From an uncultured Roseburia sp. (lineage in GTDB: Bacteria > Bacillota > Clostridia > Lachnospirales > Lachnospiraceae): a DNA stretch of 37,142 nucleotides. Every line of letters begins with the position of its first letter. The first letter of the stretch is position 1. Below the pieces are notes generated by a model. That model had not been told where the DNA came from. It did no database searches and saw only the letters and a program-made list of their open reading frames with translations. The position numbers and the translations under genes are program-made. Below are positions 21,712 to 30,549 of this stretch, piece after piece. The DNA is taken from contig CANRBT010000003.1 of assembly GCA_947628935.1 (NCBI GenBank), positions 1 through 37,142 on the forward strand. The letters are read 5' to 3'.

Positions 21712-22551
21712 CTACTTGACCGCGCCGGTGATACCCTCTGCAAACTGCTTCTGCAGCACGAAGAAGATGATCATCGTCGGGATCGAGCAGAACAACACGC
21801 CCAGCATCAATACCCCGTAGTCCACGGTATAGCCTGCCGCCAGGTTCGCGATCAACATCGGCATCGTCTGCGCCGCATTGTCCGTCAAAACGACCTTCGG
21901 CCACAGATAGGCGTTCCAGGCGTTCATGAACGTGATGACCGCCGCAGCCGCGTAGGTCGAGCGCATGATCGGCATATACATCTGGAAGAAAATGCGGAGC
22001 TCACTCAGACCGTCGATGCGCGCCGCCTCCATGACGTCCACAGGAAAGCTCCTGGAGTTCTGGCGGAACATCATGATCAGGAACGGCGTCGAGATCGCCG
22101 GAAGCATAAAGCCCCACACGGTATTGAGCATGTGCATACCGGAGATCATCTTGTACAGCGGGATCATCGTCGCCACCTGCGGCACCATCATGGCGAGAAG
22201 CAGAATGGAAAACACGAGATCCTTCTGCTTGTCGTGGTATAGCTCAAAGCCATAGCCCGCGAGAGAGCAGATCAGCAGTGCCACGATCGTCTGCACGAAC
22301 GCAAACAGGAAGGAATGCCCCATCGCGCTCCACAGATCCTGTCTGTCGAGCAGGTTCCTGAAATTCTCCGCGAGGTAAGTCCCGAACCAGATCCTGCCGC
22401 GCGCCACATCGACCGACTGGTTCGTCGCCGCCGTGATCATCCAGAACAGCGGAAACACGGAGATGAAGGACACAACGATCAAAAATATGTAGGACGGGAT
22501 CAGCTTGCGCTGGATATGTGAGGTCTTTCTCTTCTTAGTCACGCTTATCAC
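21712..22551 (-). CDS. Carbohydrate ABC transporter permease (MalG-like)
   Basis: 279 aa; multi-TM with EAARIDGLSELRIFFQMYMPIMRS EAA loop. Confidence 0.92.
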   Translation of the reverse strand: MISVTKKRKTSHIQRKLIPSYIFLIVVSFISVFPLFWMITAATNQSVDVARGRIWFGTYLAENFRNLLDRQDLWSAMGHSFLFAFVQTIVALLICSLAGYGFELYHDKQKDLVFSILLLAMMVPQVATMIPLYKMISGMHMLNTVWGFMLPAISTPFLIMMFRQNSRSFPVDVMEAARIDGLSELRIFFQMYMPIMRSTYAAAAVITFMNAWNAYLWPKVVLTDNAAQTMPMLIANLAAGYTVDYGVLMLGVLFCSIPTMIIFFVLQKQFAEGITGAVK

Positions 22552-23431
22552 CTACTTTCATGCTGATCGCGGAAAGGATCGCGACCAGAATAAAGATGAA
22601 GAACGACATCGCCGACGCATATCCGAAATTCGCAACGCCCTGTCCGAAGGAGTTGTTGTAGATATAGTGCGACATCGTGATGGTCGAATTCGCCGGACCG
22701 CCGCTCGTCAGGTTCATGGACTCGTCGAACAGCTGCAGCGTACCGTTGATCGACATGATCGCGGTCATGACGATGGTCGGCATCAAAAGCGGGACTGTGA
22801 TCCGCCAGAAGGTCTGCCAGCCGTTCGCGCCGTCGATCTTTGCCGCCTCGTACACAGAGTACTCGATGTTCTGCAAACCGGCAAGGAAGAATACCATGTT
22901 GTACCCTGTCCAGCGCCAGAGCAGGGCGATGATGATGATCGCCTTCGCGCTGCCCGCCGTGCCGAGGAAGTTATAGTTTTCCTCCAGGATCCCAAGATTC
23001 ACTAAGATGGAATTAATGAGTCCCTGTGTTGCGAACAGCGACTTGAAGATCAGCGAATAGGAAACCAGGGATGTCGCACAGGGCAGGAACACGCAGGTGC
23101 GGAAAAATCCCCTGAATTTCAGATCCTTATTGTTCAGTATCTGCGCCAGGAGCATGGCGAGGATCAGCATGATCGGCACCTGCACCAGCAGATACAAAAA
23201 CGTATTTCCAACAGAACGCATGAATAATTTGTCCTGGAACATTCGCGTATAATTGTAAACGATCGGCTCCGCCCACTGCATATTGGCGCTCGAGCCTGTC
23301 TTCAGTGAAGTGATGACTGCCTGGATGATCGGATAAAAGCTCATGACCACGATCAGAGCGGTCGCCGGTGCCAGGTACACCCAGCCCGCAATGTGCTGCT
23401 TCGAGGTCACGCTCATGCCTTTTTTCTTCAA
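22535..23431 (-). CDS. Sugar ABC transporter permease (MalF/UgpA-like)
   Basis: 298 aa; YEAAKIDGANGWQTFWRITVPLLMPTI EAA loop. Confidence 0.92.
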   Translation of the reverse strand: MKKKGMSVTSKQHIAGWVYLAPATALIVVMSFYPIIQAVITSLKTGSSANMQWAEPIVYNYTRMFQDKLFMRSVGNTFLYLLVQVPIMLILAMLLAQILNNKDLKFRGFFRTCVFLPCATSLVSYSLIFKSLFATQGLINSILVNLGILEENYNFLGTAGSAKAIIIIALLWRWTGYNMVFFLAGLQNIEYSVYEAAKIDGANGWQTFWRITVPLLMPTIVMTAIMSINGTLQLFDESMNLTSGGPANSTITMSHYIYNNSFGQGVANFGYASAMSFFIFILVAILSAISMKVGDKRD

Positions 23432-23452
23432 CTCCCAAACCCCCTTTTTATG

Positions 23453-23487
23453 ACAAACGGGGGACTCAAAGCGACTCCCCCGTTTGT
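23453..23487 (-). terminator. Strong hairpin between solute-binding protein and permease genes
   Basis: ACAAACGGGGGA/TCCCCCGTTTGT perfect 12-bp arms; only a modest T content follows on the minus strand (cataaaaa). Confidence 0.6.
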
Positions 23488-23511
23488 ACTGTGTCCCCTA
23501 TAGATGACCGA

Positions 23512-24897
23512 TCAGTTGCCCATCTCGAAATTCAGCTGATCCTCTGCCGCCTGCAGCTCTGTCATTGTGTCTGCGCCGTTGATGATGTTGATGATCGCTG
23601 CCGCGATATACTGACGGCAGGTGTAGTGATAATCACTCTGCTCTACGACCGGCACGTTCGCACCCATCTCTACGATCTTTGCATAGATCGGGGTGTTGTT
23701 GAAGTACTCCACGCCCTGCTGATAGACGTCGGACTCGCCCGCGGAGATACAGGTCGTGATAACGCCGCCGTTCGTCAGCGCCCCGTCATAGGTCACTGTG
23801 CTCCCGCCGAAGGTGTAGGCAAGGAAATCCTTTGCAAGCTGCGCGTTCTGGCAGTTGGAGCTGATGTACAGGGAGGAGCCGCCGTTGGATGCGTAGCCCT
23901 CCTTGCCGCCGCCTTCCAGTGTCGGCATCGAGGTGATCTCCCACTTTCCGCTGTTCTCCGCCACCTGCTCGATGGTCGGGATGATCCAGTTGCCGTTCAT
24001 AACGCCTGCGACCATGTCGCCGACGATCGTCTGATCCGTGTAATCGCTCCACTCGTTCGCCAGATACAGCACGTTATTCTGCGCCATCTCGACGATCTTG
24101 TTGACGATCTCGACCAGCGTCTCGTTCTCTACGATGTAGGGCTTGCCGTCCTTGAACTGGGAGCCGCCCTCCGCCTGCAGCATCATGTACACGAGGTCAT
24201 TGCCGTCGCCGTCCATCGAGAGCAGGTACTTGCCGGTCTTGTCATAGACATCCTTGCCGATCGCGATGAACTCATCCCAGGAAATACCGGTCAGATCGTC
24301 GATCGTGTAGTTGCACTGCTCCAGAAGATCCACGCGGTATGCAAAGATGACCGTGCCGTTGTCCACCGGAAAGCCGTAGTGCGTTCCGTTGATCGTGGAG
24401 TAGGAGAGCTTCTCCTGGCTGAAATCGTCCCAGTTGACGTCCGCATCCGCCACATCGATAAATGCGTCCGGATAATCCGCCACATATCTCTGGATCCAGT
24501 GATCCTGGAACAGGAAGATATCCGGCAGCGTGCTGTAATCGCCGGAAGATCCTGCCAGCGTGATCGCATTCTCGATGTCCTCGGACTGGGACTGCTCCAC
24601 GATGTTCAGCTCGAACTCCGGATCGACGTTCGCCTTGTAGTCGTCTGCCGCCGCCTGCAGCGCCGGAATGTTAAAGCCCGCGTCCCATGCCCATGCGGTC
24701 AGGGTGTGTCCGCCCTCCGCACCTGCGTCCGCGCTGCCCGCATCCGAGGAGCCTGCGTCCGCCGCGCCCGCATCCGCACTGCCTGCGTCCGCGCTGCCTG
24801 CGTCTGAGGAGCCTGCATCGCTGCCGCCTCCGCATCCGGCTGCCATCGTCGCGATCATCGCCGTCGTCAGCATCAGTGATAATACCTTTTTCTTCAT
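23512..24897 (-). CDS. Extracellular solute-binding lipoprotein, sugar ABC transporter
   Basis: MKKKVLSLMLTTAMIATMAAGCGGG lipobox, followed by a typical family 1 SBP sequence. Start at 24897. Confidence 0.93.
   Translation of the reverse strand: MKKKVLSLMLTTAMIATMAAGCGGGSDAGSSDAGSADAGSADAGAADAGSSDAGSADAGAEGGHTLTAWAWDAGFNIPALQAAADDYKANVDPEFELNIVEQSQSEDIENAITLAGSSGDYSTLPDIFLFQDHWIQRYVADYPDAFIDVADADVNWDDFSQEKLSYSTINGTHYGFPVDNGTVIFAYRVDLLEQCNYTIDDLTGISWDEFIAIGKDVYDKTGKYLLSMDGDGNDLVYMMLQAEGGSQFKDGKPYIVENETLVEIVNKIVEMAQNNVLYLANEWSDYTDQTIVGDMVAGVMNGNWIIPTIEQVAENSGKWEITSMPTLEGGGKEGYASNGGSSLYISSNCQNAQLAKDFLAYTFGGSTVTYDGALTNGGVITTCISAGESDVYQQGVEYFNNTPIYAKIVEMGANVPVVEQSDYHYTCRQYIAAAIINIINGADTMTELQAAEDQLNFEMGN
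24718..24822 (-). repeat. Low-complexity S/A-DAG repeat linker in the lipoprotein
   Basis: Encodes SDAGSSDAGSADAGSADAGAADAGSSDAGSADAGA. Confidence 0.85.
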
Positions 24898-25079
24898 GCT
24901 TCTTCCTCCCAAAATATTCATTTTGACCAATCCGAACCGCACGCGCCGGAAACTTTTTCATCAGTTTGCCAGATTTTCGTGTTTTTTTCGTTTAGTCTTA
25001 TATGCATTTTAACAAATATATGCCGCATTTTGTGAGCATATTCAGAGGAAATACGCGCATTTTCGACCATCACTGAGCA

Positions 25080-26030
25080 TTACCAACCCTTCAGCGCAGA
25101 AATCCGGTAATTTAAGAGCTTATTTTCGTAATTTCCCGCGCTGATCTTCCACTGATAAGGCGAGGTTCCCAGAAATTTCTTAAAGTTCCGGTTAAAGGTA
25201 GACGTCGTGGAAAAGCCGACCTTCTGCGCCACCATGTCCATCGAGTCGCCGCTCCTTTTCATCAGGTCGCACGCCTTCTGGACGCGCATAAAATTGATAT
25301 AATCTACCGGCGACATGTTCATACAGGCTTCAAAGACGCGCCGGAAATGCGTCTCGCTCATGTGGCACGCTTTTGCCAGCTCCTCCACGCGGATCATGTG
25401 CATGTATTCCGCCTCCACATATTCCAGCGCCGCGCCGATCTTTGCCACGCCCACAGCCCTGTGCACGCCGCTCTCCGGCGCGGCCATAACGCCCTCCTGC
25501 CCGTTCACCCGCAGAAGCTCCGTCAGAAACGCGAGCAGCAGCCCCTTCACGCTGTCGTTGTAATTCGTCCGCTTTTCGCGCATCTCCTCCATGATCATGC
25601 GCGCGAGCGTTGCAAGGCTGCGGTTCTCCCACTCGTGCAGAAACAGCGCCGTGCGGTTCAGCTTCTCCAGCAGGCTGTGCCGGTACAGATCGCTTCCCTG
25701 GTACAGCTCGGGCATAAGCGCCGGAAGATCGAGATAGAGATACTCCCAAAAGCTGGGACCCTCCCCGGGGGCGCTTCTGGTCGTGTGCGGGTAATTGGCA
25801 GGGATCACGCTGAGCATGGCGGGCTGATAGGGCATCGCCTGCTCGTCCAGCACCAGCTCGCCGGTCCCGCTCCTGCAGCAGCCGATCTCCATCAGATTGT
25901 GAAAGTGGAGTCCCGTCTCCCCCACTCCGTAGTTGCGCACCCAGCTCTCCCCGAGCAGCGCCAGCACATACTCGTTCTGCGGTATCTCATAGAACCGCAG
26001 CTCCATCGTTCCCGCTTTCTTTTTCTTCAT
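25080..26030 (-). CDS. AraC family transcriptional regulator
   Basis: C-terminal tandem HTH: VEELAKACHMSETHFRRVFEACMNMSPVDYINFMRVQKACDLMKRSGDSMDMVAQKVGFSTTSTFNRNFKKFLGTSPYQWK. Start may alternatively be 26006. Confidence 0.92.
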   Translation of the reverse strand: MKKKKAGTMELRFYEIPQNEYVLALLGESWVRNYGVGETGLHFHNLMEIGCCRSGTGELVLDEQAMPYQPAMLSVIPANYPHTTRSAPGEGPSFWEYLYLDLPALMPELYQGSDLYRHSLLEKLNRTALFLHEWENRSLATLARMIMEEMREKRTNYNDSVKGLLLAFLTELLRVNGQEGVMAAPESGVHRAVGVAKIGAALEYVEAEYMHMIRVEELAKACHMSETHFRRVFEACMNMSPVDYINFMRVQKACDLMKRSGDSMDMVAQKVGFSTTSTFNRNFKKFLGTSPYQWKISAGNYENKLLNYRISALKGW

Positions 26031-26052
26031 CCGAATCCCCCAAAAAATCCCC

Positions 26053-26093
26053 AAAAAGGGGGCTGTCGCCGCAAAGCGTCTCCGACAGTCCCC
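26053..26093 (-). terminator. Rho-independent terminator between the zinc-ribbon ORF and araC-like gene
   Basis: Minus strand GGGGACTGTCG ... CGACAGCCCCC followed by TTTTT. Confidence 0.75.
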
Positions 26094-26105
26094 TTCTCTC
26101 AGGCT

Positions 26106-26324
26106 CTAATCAAAATCAAATTTGGTAAACCGATCCATCATCGCGCGATAGCGAAAGCGGATCATCTCATTCTTCTCCAGCACATCCTCCTCCGTGCCAA
26201 CGTACTGGCAGCGAAGGCAGTAGTACTCTTTTTTGTCCTTATCATAGAACATATCAATGTCGAGATCGCGCATAAAGCACGAGGGACACCGGTAATTTAG
26301 TTTGCCCTTTCCAGATTGAGCCAT
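26106..26324 (-). CDS. Small zinc-ribbon-like hypothetical protein
   Basis: 72 aa with two CxxC pairs (YRCPSC ... YYCLRC); 28-nt overlap with the upstream gene's 3' end; followed by a terminator. Confidence 0.65.
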   Translation of the reverse strand: MAQSGKGKLNYRCPSCFMRDLDIDMFYDKDKKEYYCLRCQYVGTEEDVLEKNEMIRFRYRAMMDRFTKFDFD

Positions 26325-28150
26325 GTCGCAAACACCTCCTTATCTGCCATTGTCTTCTTATATCCCAGCGTGAACATCGGCGAGAATGCATATCCCTCGC
26401 GGATATAGCCCTCCGCCCTGTCATCGTCTGCAGTCAGCGACACCCTTGTCTCGATCGCCGGGATCACGGCGGAGACTTCTCTTGCCCCTGCGACAGACGC
26501 CTCCCGGCACTTGTACTCGTAAGCGATCGTCTCTGCCACACCGTCCCCTTCCGCCTTCAGCGTGATGCCGGTCATATCCTCCGGGTACTCCGTTGTGCCA
26601 TAGCACGCGACCATGTACTCGTTGATCTCCACCTGTGCGGACGGGTCGCTCATCTCAAGGATCGTGCGCTCGATGCGGATATTGCCGCTGCCCTCCTCAA
26701 AATATTCCTTCGTCTGGAGCTTCACCGTCAGTCCGTCAAATTCGATATCGACCGGGTCAAGCGTCAGCACGCGCGTCACTCTGCCTGCCGCATCCTTCTC
26801 CTCCGAGAAGTGCGCCTTCGTGCGGCAGAGGCAGAGATCGACCTCCTCGCCGTTGTAGCAGACCTTTGCGCTGCGCACCGTCCCCTCGCCCGCGTAGTGC
26901 GTGAAATAGCCCGCGCGGTACTTCTCCTGGATCAGGAACGGATAGGAAGCATCCTGTACATGCTTTGTGCCGATACCGACCTCCCACCGCAGCTTCGCCG
27001 CATACGGACGCAGATCGACGATCGCGCCGCCCTGGTCCATATTGACGCAGGCTCTCATGTACGGGTCGCAGTACCAGAACACCTGCTTGTCGGAGCCGTA
27101 GAGGATATCTCTCCAAAGCGCACACTCCGGTTCTGTGTAGTGCTTTTTCTCGCGGTAGTAATCCGCAAACTCGGACATCGTGAGGTCTAAGAGCTTGCCC
27201 TCCTTCTTGAGCTTGCCGTAATACGCGCATCCGTCCTCATAGGACTTGAGCAGCAGCTCGTACGGCGCCTCCCAGCGTCCCATCTTGTTCATCCAGCCGG
27301 GTCCGACGAACATCATGTTGTATGCATAGCCGTTGTTGTATTTTGCCAGATCACGGTACTGGTCGATCAGATTGTAGAGGTACGGGTACTCCCAGGTCTT
27401 GGAATCGTAGATCATGCCGCGGAGCACGTTCTGCGGATGCGTTCCGAAATTGGAGCCGTTGCCGTCATAGCACGCGATCAGGTCGCGGGACAGATGCGGG
27501 ATCGCGACGATACCGCTGTCCTCCGCCTCATTCGCCGCCGGTGCGTGCGTATTCTGCTTGGACGGGATCCACGGAGCCCAGGGACCGCCGTCAAACAGCG
27601 TATACCAGGAGTTATTGCAGGTGTGGTACGCCTTCGGTCCCTCCTCCCAGCAGGTCGCGACCGCACACTTCACCATCGGGTATTTCTCCTTGATGTAATT
27701 CGTCAGGTCCGCATCCATGTAGTAGGAGCCTGTAGACTCCGGATAGAAGCCGAAGCGCTCATGGAACTTCTCGAACACGTCGTTGACGATCTCCTTTTTG
27801 TCCTCCATCGAGAACATCCAGATACAGAAATCCTTGGTATTGTACTTCTCGCGGAACTCCTTGCAGGGAAGTCCCAGCAGGGAGAGCGCGATCTCGTCCC
27901 CGTATTTCTCGTGATGCTCCTTCGCCAGCGCAACCGCCTCGTCGTTGAACAGACTCGCGTAGGTCATCTGGATCGTGACCTTCAGTCCGTTCTTGTGCGC
28001 CGCTTCCTGCTGCGTCTTAAAAATGTCCAGGGACTCCGTTAAAAGCGCCTTTCTTCCGATGTCCTCCGTTTTTCCGTGACCTGTGACCTTCTCCGCATAC
28101 TCGGGAACCATCTCCGGTCTGTGAATCAGGTTCAAAACCAATTGATCCAT
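26297..28150 (-). CDS. Uncharacterized 617-aa putative carbohydrate-active protein (family not recognised)
   Basis: Intact long ORF in a sugar-transport operon; aromatic/acidic-rich, with STGSYYMDADLTNYIKEKYPMVKCAVATCWEEG resembling NodB/GH57-type barrels. No signal peptide. Confidence 0.6.
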   Translation of the reverse strand: MDQLVLNLIHRPEMVPEYAEKVTGHGKTEDIGRKALLTESLDIFKTQQEAAHKNGLKVTIQMTYASLFNDEAVALAKEHHEKYGDEIALSLLGLPCKEFREKYNTKDFCIWMFSMEDKKEIVNDVFEKFHERFGFYPESTGSYYMDADLTNYIKEKYPMVKCAVATCWEEGPKAYHTCNNSWYTLFDGGPWAPWIPSKQNTHAPAANEAEDSGIVAIPHLSRDLIACYDGNGSNFGTHPQNVLRGMIYDSKTWEYPYLYNLIDQYRDLAKYNNGYAYNMMFVGPGWMNKMGRWEAPYELLLKSYEDGCAYYGKLKKEGKLLDLTMSEFADYYREKKHYTEPECALWRDILYGSDKQVFWYCDPYMRACVNMDQGGAIVDLRPYAAKLRWEVGIGTKHVQDASYPFLIQEKYRAGYFTHYAGEGTVRSAKVCYNGEEVDLCLCRTKAHFSEEKDAAGRVTRVLTLDPVDIEFDGLTVKLQTKEYFEEGSGNIRIERTILEMSDPSAQVEINEYMVACYGTTEYPEDMTGITLKAEGDGVAETIAYEYKCREASVAGAREVSAVIPAIETRVSLTADDDRAEGYIREGYAFSPMFTLGYKKTMADKEVFATWLNLERAN

Positions 28151-28183
28151 AGCTTCCTCCTCATAGATATGATAATTTTCCGT

Positions 28184-29026
28184 TTAACCCTTTACCGCTC
28201 CGCCCGTGATACCCTCGACGTAGAACTTCTGCATGATGACGAACAGCACAGAGATCGGGATCGCCACGATCACGCCGCCCGCGCAGAACACGGAGAAATA
28301 ACTTCCGATCAGGTTCCTCTGCAGCAGATTGAACAGCCCGATCGCGACCGTCCAGTCCGCGGGGCTCTTGGACTTGATCATCAGCCGCGCCATCACAAAG
28401 TCCATCCACGGATTCAGAAACGAGTTGATGACCGTGTACACGATGATCGGCTTGGAGAGCGGAATGATGATCCTCGTAAAGATCGTGAACTCCGAAGCGC
28501 CCTCCAGCTTCGCGGACTCGCGCAGCGAAACGGAGATCGTATCGAAGAATCCCTTACAGATCAGATACCCGAGCCCCGATCCCGCCGAGTAGACGATGAT
28601 CAGTCCGGCGATGCTGTCCGAAAGCCCGAACAGCTTGAGCACGAAATAGATCGCGATCATGGAGAGCACGCCCGGGAACATCCCGAGGATGATCGAAAAG
28701 CTCATCAGCGCTTTCCGTGAACGGAACCGCATGCAGCTGAACGCGTAGGACACCATCAGGACAAACATCGTCGATATGATACAGCACGCGATGCCGATGA
28801 TCATGGAATTTTTAAACCACGCCGGGAAATTCGCCGCCGTGTCCGGTCGGAAGAACAGCTGCGCATAGTTGTCAAGCGACCAGTGCTCCGGGAAGAAATG
28901 TGTTGTGTCGATGCTCTTGTTCGCACTCAGCGAAGTCACCACCAGCCAGATGATCGGAATCAGCCAGATAAATGCGAGGAGTGCCAGAACAACGTGTCTT
29001 ATGATCAATTTCACAGTTTTTTTCAT
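28184..29026 (-). CDS. Carbohydrate ABC transporter permease (MalG/GanQ-like)
   Basis: 280 aa; ESAKLEGASEFTIFTRIIIPLSKPII EAA loop; ATG overlaps upstream TAA (TAATG). Confidence 0.92.
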   Translation of the reverse strand: MKKTVKLIIRHVVLALLAFIWLIPIIWLVVTSLSANKSIDTTHFFPEHWSLDNYAQLFFRPDTAANFPAWFKNSMIIGIACCIISTMFVLMVSYAFSCMRFRSRKALMSFSIILGMFPGVLSMIAIYFVLKLFGLSDSIAGLIIVYSAGSGLGYLICKGFFDTISVSLRESAKLEGASEFTIFTRIIIPLSKPIIVYTVINSFLNPWMDFVMARLMIKSKSPADWTVAIGLFNLLQRNLIGSYFSVFCAGGVIVAIPISVLFVIMQKFYVEGITGGAVKG

Positions 29027-30450
29027 TATTGAAATTCCTCCTCCTTATTGCCGCTGATCATCCGCGTGTAGCTGAGCAGCGTGATCACAGCGCAGATGAT
29101 GAAGGTCACGATACCGATCACGGAAGCCATCTTGAAGTTCGAGTAGTCGTTCGTCAGTGTAAACAGCCAGGTGATCAGCAGGTCGACCTCCTTCGCATTG
29201 GAATTGGCGTATGCCATATTCGTCGTCACATAGGAATTCGTCAGCAGGTAGATGACATTGAAGTTGTTGATATTTGCGATCACGGAGGTGATCAGACTCG
29301 GTCCTGTGATGAACAGCATATACGGCATCGTGATCTTCCAGAAGATCTGAAACTCGCTCGCGCCGTCGATGCGCGCGCTCTCGAGCTGGTCGTTCGGAAT
29401 GTTCATCAGAATGCCGGTCGCGATCAGCATCTGGTAAGGCACACCGACCCAGATATTGATGAGGATGATCATCACATGCGCCCAGCCCGGCTTGGAGAGA
29501 AACGGGATATAGGAAAGTCCCTTGCTCACCAGTCCGATGTCCTGCAGAAACCCGGTCAGTCCGATCTTGCTGCACAGACCGTTCACGATGCCGTAGTCTC
29601 CGAACATCTTGCTGATCAAAAGCAGCGTGACGAACTGCGGGATCGCGATCGTGATAATGAACAGCGTCCTCCAGACCTTCTTGCCGATGGTCTTCTCGTT
29701 GTTGATGAATTTTGCAAGCAGAATACCGCCAATGTATGTCGTAAACGTGGCAAGCACAGCCCAGATCAGAGTCCACACGAGGACGCGGGCAAATACATAG
29801 CCAAAGGTTATCGTCGTAGTCGATGTAAACAGCGCCTTAAAGTTCGCCAGTCCGACCCAGGTAAACAGATAGGTCGGCGGCTGATGGTTCATGTCGTAAT
29901 TGGTGAACGCGATACAGATCATGAACAGGATCGGGATGATGTTGATGATCAGCACGCCGAGGCTCGGCAGCGTCAGCAGCGTTACATGGAACCTGTCGTT
30001 GATCAGTGTGCGCAGATCCTCGCGCAGCGAATTGATGTGCTCCCCGTTCTCCTTCATCGTCTGAATGCGGTACACAGTCTTCATGTTGCTGATCCACAGC
30101 AGAAGAAATGCGAAGATGACCAGAATGCCGATCACGCCGCCCAGCAGGATCAACAGCGAGTTGTCATAGTCATTGACCGTTTTGGTCATCGTCAGCGGGT
30201 CAAAGACCTCCTCCCGCTGCACGGTGCCCAGCGTGCCGAGCTTTGCCATATAGGGCCAGGAAAACAGTGCCGTGAACGCAAAAAATCCGCACTCCACAAG
30301 CGTCATCAGAATGCCCTTCACGAGCTGTCCCCTTCCGGCATACCCCGCTCCCATGATCACCAGCGACAGCCTGGTCCAGATGTCTCCCCTTGCAACGCTG
30401 GTTCCAAATTCCGCAAAATATTTTTTCAAACCGTTCAAGAATTTTTTCAT
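29026..30450 (-). CDS. Carbohydrate ABC transporter permease (MalF/GanP-like, with N-terminal extension)
   Basis: 474 aa; ESARIDGASEFQIFWKITMPYMLFITGPSLI; N-terminal extra TM segments as in Bacillus MdxF/GanP types. Confidence 0.92.
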   Translation of the reverse strand: MKKFLNGLKKYFAEFGTSVARGDIWTRLSLVIMGAGYAGRGQLVKGILMTLVECGFFAFTALFSWPYMAKLGTLGTVQREEVFDPLTMTKTVNDYDNSLLILLGGVIGILVIFAFLLLWISNMKTVYRIQTMKENGEHINSLREDLRTLINDRFHVTLLTLPSLGVLIINIIPILFMICIAFTNYDMNHQPPTYLFTWVGLANFKALFTSTTTITFGYVFARVLVWTLIWAVLATFTTYIGGILLAKFINNEKTIGKKVWRTLFIITIAIPQFVTLLLISKMFGDYGIVNGLCSKIGLTGFLQDIGLVSKGLSYIPFLSKPGWAHVMIILINIWVGVPYQMLIATGILMNIPNDQLESARIDGASEFQIFWKITMPYMLFITGPSLITSVIANINNFNVIYLLTNSYVTTNMAYANSNAKEVDLLITWLFTLTNDYSNFKMASVIGIVTFIICAVITLLSYTRMISGNKEEEFQ

Positions 30451-30498
30451 TGCAAAACCCCTTTACGAAGAGTATTTGTTATGCCCCTGGTTTAAAAC

Positions 30499-30526
30499 AG
30501 CCCACATGCCCGGGGGCATGTGAGCC
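30499..30526 (-). terminator. Hairpin between second solute-binding protein and permease genes
   Basis: Minus strand GGCTCACATGCCCCCGGGCATGTGGGCT followed by GTTTT. Confidence 0.65.
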
Positions 30527-30549
30527 GTCTCCCTGCTTCTCAAGCTGTC

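Noticed and set aside
24718-24830. Repeat at the solute-binding protein N-terminus as a CRISPR-like array
   Set aside because: Repeats are short, imperfect, in frame and encode DAG linker; no spacers of uniform length.
29029-30495. 488-aa plus-strand ORF opposite the MalF-like permease
   Set aside because: Antisense shadow; no domain pattern, permease is clear.
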